DNA from: Armatimonadaceae bacterium
GTDB taxonomy: Bacteria; Armatimonadota; Armatimonadia; Armatimonadales; Armatimonadaceae
Length of the DNA: 15,358 bases
Direction of reading: 5' to 3'
Assembly: GCA_030446525.1 (NCBI GenBank)
Contig: JAUJNC010000122.1
Coordinates: 1-15,358, forward strand
Position 1 is the stretch's first letter; each line of letters opens with the position of its first letter. The translations under genes and the position numbers were made by a program. Positions 6,504 through 14,643 of this stretch are shown here, piece after piece. Under the pieces are notes generated by a model. It was not told the origin of the DNA. It did not search any database and was given only the letters and a program-made list of their open reading frames with translations.

Positions 6504-8628
6504 ATGGAGCCGAGAAGATTGGACGAAACGCAGAAGCTGCCGCCGCCGGTCACCGGGCGTGACCTGGCCCTGATCATCCGCCGCCGTGCCAAGCTCGCCC
6601 TGGCCACCTTTGTCGTGGTCGTGGGCGCCACCATCGGCCTCACCTCGCAGATGCCGACAGTGTACGAGGCCAAGGCGCGCGTTTCGGTGGACGACCCCGG
6701 GCGCGGCGCCATACCGTCCAGCATTCTCGAGGCTCATCACTCCCAGCCGCGGCACCTCACTGGATACCCAGATCCAGATGCTGCGTTCTCGCCCGGTCCT
6801 TAACGAAGTGATCCGGAAGGGCAAGCTCAAACCAGTCCCGAGGAGTTACGGAAAGGCTCCGCCTGGAAGCGGCGCCCAGCGGGCAGGTACTCGACGTCGG
6901 GGTGCGTGCGCGCACGGGCGAGGAGGCGAAAAATACCGCCAACCTGCTTTCGCGCATTTTTGTCGAGGTCACAGCGCAGCAAGAAAAGAGAGCCGCGCTC
7001 CAGGCCACGGCCAACCTGCGCCGGACCCTGGAGGTCGCCGACGAAGAGAAGGCGGCCGCACAGAATGCGGTCAACAACTTCATGAAGTCGGTGGGGAACG
7101 CCAACCCCATTGACTTCTTCCATCAGCGCGCGCCGCCCTGAAGACGCAGATACAAGGCGCCATCGAGAGCGACCGGAAAGCGCTGCAGGTGGAGGAGGGT
7201 AAGCGCAGGGAATTGGTGGCTAAAGCGCGACGCGTTGCCGGAGACCCTCATCACCGGCTGGTCGCAGAACAAAAACCCGATCATCGACGGCTGGCGTTCC
7301 CAGCTTTACGAGCCTGCAGCGCAAGCACACGGAGCCGTTGCTGGATTTCACGCCCGAATCCGACGAGGTGCAGCGTGTCAAGGCCGAGATGGAGGCGCTC
7401 GACCGGGGCATCAAACGGGCACTTAATAATCAGTATTCCGTCGGCTCCAAGAGCGAAGCTCTTAACCCCGACCAGAGGAGCGCCGTGAGCGGGGTCATCG
7501 CCTCCGACGTGGCTATCGAAACTCTCAAGGCCAGCACCCGCGCCAACGAGGCGCTGCTCGGAGGCTGGACGTGGAGCAGGGACGGCTCGCCAGAGACAAG
7601 GGTGAAGATGAGGATCTGTTGCGCTTGCGTGACAGCTCCGTCCGTAAGTCCCAGCAGCTTCGCGACGGCATCACCGCGATCACGGTGCGCCGCTCCACCG
7701 TCGTGCCCAGCATCCGCACGTTCGATCCGGCGGTCTGCCGCCGCGCCGGTCAGCCCCAAGCCGCTGCTGAACACCTTGATGGCCGTCTTTTTGGGCGCGT
7801 TCCTCGCCCTGGCGGCGGCGCTCCTGGCCGAGTATCTGGACGCCACCGGGCGCGAGGACGAAGGGCTGGGGCTGCCGCGGGTTGCGGGCGTCCCCGTGCT
7901 GGGCTCCGTGCCGGTCTCCCTGCCCGGTCCCGTGGGCGGTGAGCTGCCGGTCCCGGCGCAGGCCTCCACCCGCGCCGAGGACGCCCTGCGCGAGGTGGGC
8001 TACCGCCTCGCGCACCTGCGCTATGCGTACAGCCCTTCCGGCAAAGGCACGGACGGGGTCCCCGTCGTCCTGCTGGTCGGCACGCGCACCGACGACACCG
8101 GTGCGGCGATCGCGGCGCGCCTGGCCGCGACCCTGGTACGCGACGGCCTGCGCGTCACCCTGGTGGACGCCGACCGCGCCCACCCACGCCTGAACCGCGT
8201 CTTCGGCGCCCCGGACGCGCCCGGCGTGGCCGATGTGCTGGCAGGCTGCGCCAAAGCGGACGACATCCTGCACAAGGGCGCCGACGGCAACCTGCGCTTC
8301 CTGGCCGCCGGATCCCCCGAGGACGAGAGAGACGCCGACGACCGAGCGCGGTCTGCGCGCCCTGTTCAAAGACCTGTCTACCGACACCGACCTGGTGCTG
8401 GTGAGCGGGCCCTCCGCGTTCCACGGCCCCCTGGTCGCCCCCTTGCAAAAGGTCGCCAGCGGCGTCGTTCTGGTCACGCCCCCTAGCGTGCCGGCGGGGG
8501 AAAGCGTGGCCCGCGCCCGGCGCCTGCTCACTAACGGCTACCAGCCCCACATCCTGGGCGTCGTCCTCAGCGAAACGCCCGATACGCCCGCGGGTTGGAC
8601 CGGCCAAGCAGCGAAGGAGACGGCATGA
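6504..8628 (+). pseudogene. Wzz/BY-kinase-type polysaccharide co-polymerase, eight frameshifts
   Basis: Reconstructed across frames this is one gene of about 708 codons. It starts at ATG 6504 and has a first membrane segment (nt 6594-6650, LALATFVVVVGATIGL), a Wzz-type segment (QIQMLRSRPVLNEVIRK), and a long periplasmic coiled coil. A second membrane segment follows (nt about 7764-7840, LMAVFLGAFLALAAALLAEYL), then a cytosolic BY-kinase-like domain. Such proteins control chain length and couple synthesis to export through Wza. Apparent single-base indels occur near 6735, 6840, 7130, 7228, 7303, 7560, 7736 and 8332. The ATPase site is degenerate: where GEGKST is expected the sequence reads VGTRTDDTGAA (nt 8076-8108), with no P-loop lysine. 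VTLVDAD (Walker A') remains, and the B motif reads DLVLVSGPS. There is no C-terminal tyrosine cluster. The stop overlaps the next start as ATGA. Confidence 0.72.
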
Positions 8629-9911
8629 AGCGTTGGCATAATCGTTCCTGGCTTTCCGGTACCTGTCTGACGGCGCTGCTTGCCTTGTCGCCGTCCGTGG
8701 CACCCGCGCAGGGGCTGTCCGCGCCGCTCGGCGGAGGTGCCGGAAGCGTCCCGGCCGCATCACCGGCGCCGAACACCGCCGCTGCGCCGGATGCTCTCGC
8801 TTCGGTTCCCGCCGACTACCGGGTGGACATCGGGGACACGATCAGCGTCGACGTCCCCCGTCACCCCGATGTCACCAAAACGCTCCTCATCCCCGCCGAC
8901 GGGCAGATCATCCTGCCGAAGTTGCGCGCTCCGATCGACGCACGGGGCAAGACCTGCGCGGAGCTGTCCCAGGAGCTTTCCGAGGGCTGGCGTCATGTTT
9001 TTGTCTTGCGGCCCGGCCAGGTCACGGTGGCCGTGGCCGGCCAGCGCATGCGCCGCATCTACGTGCGGGGCAGCGCCGTCAAGGGCGGCGAGTTCGACCT
9101 GAAACCGCACTGGCGCGTGTCGAACCTTGCCGCGGTTTTGGGCGGGGTCCCGCAGGCGGACCGGGTCGTGGCGCGCATCACCAATGAGCGGCGTCCCGAG
9201 CCGTCGATCTCGGTGGACCTTGAGGCGGCCCTGAACGCCTCCGGCTCACCCGAGGACGTCCCGCTGCTGGAAGGGGACACGCTCACGCTGGATGCGCCCA
9301 AGGCGATCCGGCTGCTCATCGTCGGCGAAGGGCCGAGAGGCGAGCACGAGATCGACAACCGGTACGGACTGCGCCGCGCCCTGGGCCAGCTGAAATTCTC
9401 CCCCTACGGGGCGACCGGCTCACTCAAGGATGCGCGCATCTACCGCAAGCGCGTCCCCGGCGACCCCATCTCGGTGGAGGAGGTCATCCCGGTCGATCTG
9501 CTCAGGGTGATGAACGGCGAGGCCAAGGACATCGCCCTGCGCGACATGGACCTCCTGCACATCCTGCCGACCAACCGGCAGGTGTATGTGCTGGGCGAAA
9601 CCGGGCGCGGCATCCAGAACATGCGCGAGGACCGGCCTACCTACCTGTTGGACGTGATGGCCACCGCGGGCTACACGGCAAGTGCCAAGATCGGTGAGAT
9701 CGGCATCCTGCGCAAAGAGAACGGCGTATTGACCAAAAAGGCGTATGATTTCGGAAAGTTCCTAAAGGATCAGGATCCCAAGAACAACCCGGAGCTGATG
9801 CCGCAGGATATCGTCTTCGTTCCCCAGGTCGGGCGCAAGTTCCAGATAGGCGACATCTTCACCGGATGGAGCGTCTTCCAGATCTTTAAGACCCTGACGG
9901 GTACGCCGTGA
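8625..9911 (+). CDS. Wza-like polysaccharide export outer-membrane protein
   Basis: 428-residue exported protein. A Sec signal peptide covers residues 1 to about 28, with a hydrophobic core LTALLALSPSVA and an APA cleavage site. There is no lipobox cysteine at the cleavage region, so unlike E. coli Wza it is probably not a lipoprotein. The Poly_export domain is at about 63-135 (DYRVDIGDTISVDV, LIPADGQIILP), then SLBB-like modules at about 143-200 and 325-370 (RQVYVLGETGRGIQNMRED). The C-terminal FTGWSVFQIFKTL could be the amphipathic helix that lines the outer-membrane pore in Wza. It would form the translocon for the glycan. The ATG at 8625 has AAGGAG at 8614-8619 and overlaps the co-polymerase stop by four bases. 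The ORF opens ten codons earlier, but that start lacks support. Confidence 0.87.
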   Translation: MKRWHNRSWLSGTCLTALLALSPSVAPAQGLSAPLGGGAGSVPAASPAPNTAAAPDALASVPADYRVDIGDTISVDVPRHPDVTKTLLIPADGQIILPKLRAPIDARGKTCAELSQELSEGWRHVFVLRPGQVTVAVAGQRMRRIYVRGSAVKGGEFDLKPHWRVSNLAAVLGGVPQADRVVARITNERRPEPSISVDLEAALNASGSPEDVPLLEGDTLTLDAPKAIRLLIVGEGPRGEHEIDNRYGLRRALGQLKFSPYGATGSLKDARIYRKRVPGDPISVEEVIPVDLLRVMNGEAKDIALRDMDLLHILPTNRQVYVLGETGRGIQNMREDRPTYLLDVMATAGYTASAKIGEIGILRKENGVLTKKAYDFGKFLKDQDPKNNPELMPQDIVFVPQVGRKFQIGDIFTGWSVFQIFKTLTGTP

Positions 9912-11248
9912 CGAAGGCCGTCGAGGCTCATAACGTTTCCAAGCGGTTCCAGATCGGCAGCGGCTCGATCAAGCACACCCTGCTGGACCGCAAGGCCCGG
10001 GTCAAGCGCGACTTCTGGGCGCTGCGGGACGTCTCCTTCGCCGCCGAGCCGGGAACGTCGCTGGGCATCGTCGGGCACAACGGCTCGGGCAAGAGCACGA
10101 TGCTCAAGCTCCTGACGGGCATCATGAAGCCCACGGGCGGCAGCATCCGCACCAAAGGACGGGTCGGCGCGCTGATCGAGGTGGGGGCCGGCTTCCATCT
10201 CGACCTTACCGGGCGCGAGAACGTGTACCTGAACGGCTCGATCCTAGGGCTGTCGCGCCGCGAGATCGACCGCAAGTTCGACCAGATCGTCGACTTCGCG
10301 GGCCTGGAGCAGTTCATCGACACCCCGGTCAAGCGCTACTCCTCGGGCATGTACATGCGCCTGGGCTTCGCCATCGCCGTCCACATCGACCCGGACATCC
10401 TGCTCATCGACGAGGTGCTGGCGGTCGGCGACACGCTGTTCCAGAACAAGTGCATGCGCCGGATGAAGGAGTTCCAGCTCCAGGGCGGCACCGTCGTCTT
10501 CGTCTCGCACGCCATGACGCAGGTGGCGGAGCTATGTCAGCATTGCGTCTGGCTAGATCATGGGCAGCTTCTCTACTATGGGGAGACCAAGGAAGCCGTA
10601 GATCGTTATATGGCCTTGGTGGCAGAGCGTGAGGAGGAGGAGTTCAAGCGCAAGCACCCTGAGGAGTGGGCCATCCGGGAGGCAGAGCGCCGCGAAGCCG
10701 AGGCGCGCGCCGAGGAGGAGCTGCGGCGTATCGAAGAAGAGCTGCAGCGTCTGGAGCAAGAGCGGCGGTGTGCCGAGGCGGAGGCGAGGAGGAAAGAGAC
10801 GGAACCTCTTCTGGACCCAAATCGGTCGTGTATAACGGGCATCGTCCTCCTGGATCGGGATGGGAAACCGCGGACCGATTTTCGCGCCGGCGAATCGCTG
10901 ACCGTGCGCATTGGATATCGCTTCGCACAGCCACGCTCCAACCCGATTATCGGTTTTGAAATATACCGCAGCGACGGGTTATACATGTTTGCGGCGAGTA
11001 ACTACCAGTATGATCTGACCTTCCGCGACCTTCCGCTGGAGGGGGATATCGCCTTTCATATACCCTTTCTGAGTTTAAACGAGGGCAGCTACCGTTTCCG
11101 TCTGAGCCTCTTCCCGGAACCCACGGTGAAGCACTGGGACTTAAACCCCGAGCACGTGATCGACAATGCCGTGAGTTTTACCGTGTCCGCAGGGGCTCTG
11201 GCATATGGCTGTGCCTACCTGCCGGTGGAATGGGAAGTCAACTCGTGA
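9908..11248 (+). CDS. Wzt-like ABC transporter ATPase with glycan-binding C-terminal domain
   Basis: 446-residue ATPase of the polysaccharide export (Wzt/TagH/KpsT) group. Walker A GHNGSGKST is at residues 56-64, the signature YSSGMYMRL at 144-152, Walker B DILLIDEV at 163-170 and the switch His201 in FVSHAM. A highly charged helical linker (about 238-298, EEELRRIEEELQRLEQE) leads to a beta-rich domain (about 305-446) that matches the Wzt C-terminal carbohydrate-binding domain in position, size and character (TGIVLLDRDG, SLNEGSYRFRLSLF). In E. coli O8/O9a that domain recognises the finished, capped O-antigen. Start is a GTG overlapping the wza-like stop (GTGA). The permease partner is not in the window. 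Base composition drops after about 10530, between the ATPase core and the C-terminal part. Confidence 0.9.
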   Translation: MTKAVEAHNVSKRFQIGSGSIKHTLLDRKARVKRDFWALRDVSFAAEPGTSLGIVGHNGSGKSTMLKLLTGIMKPTGGSIRTKGRVGALIEVGAGFHLDLTGRENVYLNGSILGLSRREIDRKFDQIVDFAGLEQFIDTPVKRYSSGMYMRLGFAIAVHIDPDILLIDEVLAVGDTLFQNKCMRRMKEFQLQGGTVVFVSHAMTQVAELCQHCVWLDHGQLLYYGETKEAVDRYMALVAEREEEEFKRKHPEEWAIREAERREAEARAEEELRRIEEELQRLEQERRCAEAEARRKETEPLLDPNRSCITGIVLLDRDGKPRTDFRAGESLTVRIGYRFAQPRSNPIIGFEIYRSDGLYMFAASNYQYDLTFRDLPLEGDIAFHIPFLSLNEGSYRFRLSLFPEPTVKHWDLNPEHVIDNAVSFTVSAGALAYGCAYLPVEWEVNS

Positions 11249-12225
11249 GGCAGTCCGATTCTCATAACCACGAGCAAAGCTTGACGATCACGGATGAGCT
11301 GTATTCGCTCGAAAATGCGGAAAGATTCAAATGGTCTTCCGTCAGTGGTGATCTACATCCAGAGCGTCGATCGCACCTCGAAAAGTACTTGACAGGCCAG
11401 AAAATCCTCGATGCTGGCTGTGGCGGCGGGGCATTCGTTCATTTCCTGTCCGGCAAAGGGTTCGAAGTCACCGGCATCGACAAATATGAGCAGCTTTTGC
11501 GGGTGGCGCAAGAGAAACGTTTTCTGGGCACCTATGTTCAGGCGGATATCACCGAGCTGCCGTTCGGCGACAAGACGTTCGACTGTGCCTATTGCTTTGA
11601 TGTTTTAGAACATGTCAATGATCAGGCCGCTATCCAGGAGCTTGCCCGCGTAACAAAAAAGCGATTGATCCTTGCCGTCCCAAAAGAAGACGAGGTAATG
11701 GCCAGGTTCAGTCTGACTTTTCTGCACTACCAGGACAAGACGCACCTCAGGAACTACACGCCAGCTTCTCTCGAGCAGTTAGTCGCGACGGTGCGGCCGA
11801 CGCACGTTCGCATCTTCCCCGAACTTGCCGTACCGACAAAAGAACTATTCCGGGAACTGCTGGAAATGGATCTCGAGCAGGTGGTCCAAGGCCGGTTGGG
11901 TGACATCGAAGCCGTCCGGGATATGATGAAAGCCGACCTACAGCGGGTGCCATCCATTGCGAATGATCCGCTTCATCCGACAAATTCCTTGAAGAACCGG
12001 GTGAAAGCGAAAATCATCAATCTTCCCTTCGTCCGTGCCGCTTACGAGAAAGCTTTCAGTAAGACCTATAACGAGTCTGTCGAGCAATATTATCGCGAGG
12101 GTTTTTACCGGAGGGTAGCTCCTTTTGTGCATGGTAGTTACTGCCGTTTGCTTCAGCGGATTTTTGAAGAAGGCGATTACAAGTTCGTGTACACCAGTTT
12201 GATTGCTGTCGTCGATCTGGAGTAA
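11245..12225 (+). CDS. SAM-dependent class I methyltransferase
   Basis: 326-residue methyltransferase. Motif I ILDAGCGGGAF is at residues 54-64, the acidic SAM ribose contact is Asp79 in GIDKYEQ, and QADITELPF at 99-107 with FDVLEHV at 118-124 completes a class I fold of the Methyltransf_11/23 type. An extra 130-residue helical C-terminal part (MDLEQVVQGRLGDIEAVRDM onward) has no function I can name. It follows a Wzt-like ATPase with a glycan-binding domain, so methylation of a sugar or of the chain end is plausible. The GTG at 11245 overlaps the ATPase stop (GTGA), as at other joints of this operon, with GGGAAG seven bases upstream. An ATG at 11230 is in frame and adds five residues. The gene is noticeably less GC-rich than its left neighbours. 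Confidence 0.85.
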   Translation: MRQSDSHNHEQSLTITDELYSLENAERFKWSSVSGDLHPERRSHLEKYLTGQKILDAGCGGGAFVHFLSGKGFEVTGIDKYEQLLRVAQEKRFLGTYVQADITELPFGDKTFDCAYCFDVLEHVNDQAAIQELARVTKKRLILAVPKEDEVMARFSLTFLHYQDKTHLRNYTPASLEQLVATVRPTHVRIFPELAVPTKELFRELLEMDLEQVVQGRLGDIEAVRDMMKADLQRVPSIANDPLHPTNSLKNRVKAKIINLPFVRAAYEKAFSKTYNESVEQYYREGFYRRVAPFVHGSYCRLLQRIFEEGDYKFVYTSLIAVVDLE

Positions 12226-12266
12226 CACGCTGGAGCATCGCATCGGCGGCTTATAGGAGCTACTCA

Positions 12267-13318
12267 ATGTTGGTTCGATGGATAAAAACCGTCAAGCAGC
12301 GATTGGACCTATTGCCGGAGATCGTAAGCCGGCTGGACAATCTGGCGCAGAGGGCCCACGATAGCATGGTACGAGAGGAGGCGCATGCGCGGCGGCTGGA
12401 CCAGATCGAACAGCACCTCGGGTGCGTTGAGCACAAGATCGAACATGCGCTCGGCTACTTGGAGCACCTGCAGCAGAAGATCTACGAGATGCGGCATGCT
12501 CTGATCGATTTGCAGCAAGCGGCGGGCAGGGTCGAGCTTCGACAGATCGAAGCCCGGCCCGGGCGGGATCTGGCGGCGAGCGAGTTCCGCGTTTTTTCGC
12601 AGTTCGGTGAGGACGGGATCATCCAGTTCCTGCTGCGGCATGTCACGGTTCCGTCAAAGGTGTTCGTCGAGTTCGGTGTGGAAGATTACACCGAAAGCAA
12701 CACGCGCTTCCTGCTGCTGAACAACAACTGGTCGGGGCTGGTGATCGACGGCAGTGAGGAGAACATCCAGAAGCTCAGAGCAAGGCGGGACTACTGGCTG
12801 TACGATCTTAACGCGGTGGCGGCGTTTGTCACGCGCGACAATATAAATCAGCTCCTCCGGGACAACGGCATTACGGGCGAAATCGGGTTGCTGTCCATTG
12901 ACATCGATGGCAACGACTACTGGGTTTGGCAGGCCATCGACGTCGTTAATCCGGCCACCGTGCTCATCGAATACAACTACCGCTTCGGGTGCGATGCTGC
13001 CGTAACGGTTCCCTATGATGAAGGGTTTGATCGTGCCAGGCGCATCATTCATGATCTACTTCGGCGCCTCATTGAAAGCGCTTTGCCGTCTGGCCGAGCA
13101 GAAGGGCTACTCCCTGTCGGTTGCACGAGTAGCGGCGTGAACGCCTTTTCGTTCGCAGCGATCTGAAGCCGGACACGCTCAGGGAACTGACGCCAGAACA
13201 AGGGTATGTCGCGGGAAAATATTCAGAGGTGCGCGACGAGAGCGGGGTCTTTGTGAAGATGTCGCAGGAAGAACAGATGCGGTTGGTGAAGAGCCTGCCG
13301 CTTGTAACGGTCGAGTAG
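12267..13318 (+). pseudogene. Coiled-coil plus FkbM-like glycan-locus protein, three frameshifts
   Basis: Reconstructed as about 350 residues from ATG 12267 (GGAG at 12256-12259) to TAG 13316-13318. Residues 1-95 form a coiled coil. From about 108 the protein follows a family common in glycan loci that resembles FkbM-type methyltransferases: FSQFGEDGIIQFLL, VFVEFGVEDYTESNTRFLL, WSGLVIDGS and LLSIDIDGNDYWVWQAI. The activity of the family is not established, so methyltransfer is an inference. The frame as written stops at 13166. Three apparent indels break it: near 13050 (family segment YFGASLKALCRLAEQKGYSL in another frame), near 13112 (back to VGCTSSGVNAF) and in a T-run at 13146-13149 (then FVRSDLKPDTLRELTPEQ). 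With these corrected, the C-terminus reads through to LVKSLPLVTVE. Confidence 0.75.
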
Positions 13319-13398
13319 GCAGTTCCCATTCATGACGTTATGGCGGTTATCCTGTTTTTCCGTAAGCGGGTTTTGCCGCCCCTGTGAAATCATAATCT

Positions 13399-14643
13399 AT
13401 GCGTATCGCAGTAAACATCGACGGGCAGTTCGGCGGCAAGATGACGGGGGTCCAGAACTATGTGGATAGCCTGCTGAGCGCCCTGTACGCCAGCGGAACC
13501 CGGCATCAGATTACCGCCTTCGCCCCCCTGCTGTTCTCGTCGGCGGCCCTGCAGCAGGCGGGGGCGGAAGGCGGGTTCCTGTGGAGGCAGTACCCGCGAG
13601 CCGGCGTGGACACCGGCGGCAGCGCCTTCCTGCTTTCCGCGGCTCCGGGCGTCACACGCAGCCGGCGGCTGTCGTCGTGGGCACAACGCGCCGATGCGAC
13701 CGCCTTGTGGCGCTTCAAACAGGGCACGCTGGCGGCAAGAGCGCGGATGGCGAGCCGCAAATACGATCTGCTGCACCTGCCGAGTACGCTGCCGTTGCCG
13801 CTGGATAGGCTCGCGGCTCGGCACAACACGGTGACGATATACGACCTCACGATCCGGCTGTACGCGGGCGCGCATCACCCGGACAATGTCGCCGCGTGGG
13901 AGCGGGTCTTCGAGCACGCCCAGCGCTGCTCGCGCGTCATCGCGATCTCCGAATCCACCAAGCGTGACATTGTTGCGCATTTGAGGATCCCTGAAGATCG
14001 CATCGATGTGACGCCGCTCGCGCCCCGTGTCTCGACGCGCCGCGTCGAAGACCCTCGTACCCTGCGCGCCGCGCTAAGTGCCTTTGATCTGGCCGACACG
14101 CCTTTCGTGCTGTACGGCGGAAGCCTGGAGCCGCGCAAGAACCTCCCGCAGCTTGTCCGAGCGTTCGCGCGAGTTTGCCGCGAATGTCCGCATCTGCCGC
14201 ACCAGCTGGTGCTGGCCGGGGGAAGCTGGGACGGCCACGACGACGTGCTGCGGCGCCTCGCGCAGGACGAGAATATCGGCGAGCGGGTGATTCTGACGGG
14301 CTACATTCCGGACGACCAGATGAACGCCTTGATGACGGCGTGCGACACTTTCGCGTACATCTCCGAGTACGAGGGGTTCGGTCTGCCGCCGCTGGAGGCG
14401 ATGGTCTGCGGCGCGCCGGTGATCACGTCCGGCACATCGAGCCTGCCGGAGGTCGTCGGAGACGCGGGCATACAGGTGGCGTTCCGAGACACGGAAGCGA
14501 TAGCCGCCGCTTTGCATCATCTGCTCACGGATCGTGTCGCCAACGCGCGCCGTCGCGCCCTGTCCCTGGAGCGCGCACGGCTCTTCACCTGGGAGCGGAC
14601 CGCCGCGCTGACGCTGCGATCGTACGAGGCTGCCGTTCAATGA
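13399..14643 (+). CDS. GT4-type glycosyltransferase
   Basis: 414-residue retaining GT-B glycosyltransferase (family GT4 type), probably cytosolic and using a nucleotide-sugar donor to extend the glycan. The N-terminal half contains [12 protein letters not shown] (15-26) and the IYDLTIRLY segment (147-155). [12 protein letters not shown] at 181-192 is the usual inter-domain marker. The donor domain shows [18 protein letters not shown] (239-256), [18 protein letters not shown], and the E-x7-E motif EGFGLPPLE at 325-333, followed by [20 protein letters not shown]. The donor and acceptor cannot be read from sequence. The start has no clear Shine-Dalgarno and lies 80 bases after the preceding gene. 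Its stop overlaps the next start (ATGA). No frameshift was found. Confidence 0.92.
   Translation: MRIAVNIDGQFGGKMTGVQNYVDSLLSALYASGTRHQITAFAPLLFSSAALQQAGAEGGFLWRQYPRAGVDTGGSAFLLSAAPGVTRSRRLSSWAQRADATALWRFKQGTLAARARMASRKYDLLHLPSTLPLPLDRLAARHNTVTIYDLTIRLYAGAHHPDNVAAWERVFEHAQRCSRVIAISESTKRDIVAHLRIPEDRIDVTPLAPRVSTRRVEDPRTLRAALSAFDLADTPFVLYGGSLEPRKNLPQLVRAFARVCRECPHLPHQLVLAGGSWDGHDDVLRRLAQDENIGERVILTGYIPDDQMNALMTACDTFAYISEYEGFGLPPLEAMVCGAPVITSGTSSLPEVVGDAGIQVAFRDTEAIAAALHHLLTDRVANARRRALSLERARLFTWERTAALTLRSYEAAVQ

Noticed and set aside
6504..8628. Programmed ribosomal frameshifting as the cause of the broken co-polymerase frame
   Set aside because: Eight shifts in both directions without slippery heptamers or stimulatory structures cannot be a plausible decoding scheme.
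13391..13396. CATAAT as -10 box before the glycosyltransferase at 13399
   Set aside because: It lies two bases before the ATG, so transcription would start inside the coding sequence, and no well spaced -35 exists. The 80-base gap otherwise shows nothing convincing.
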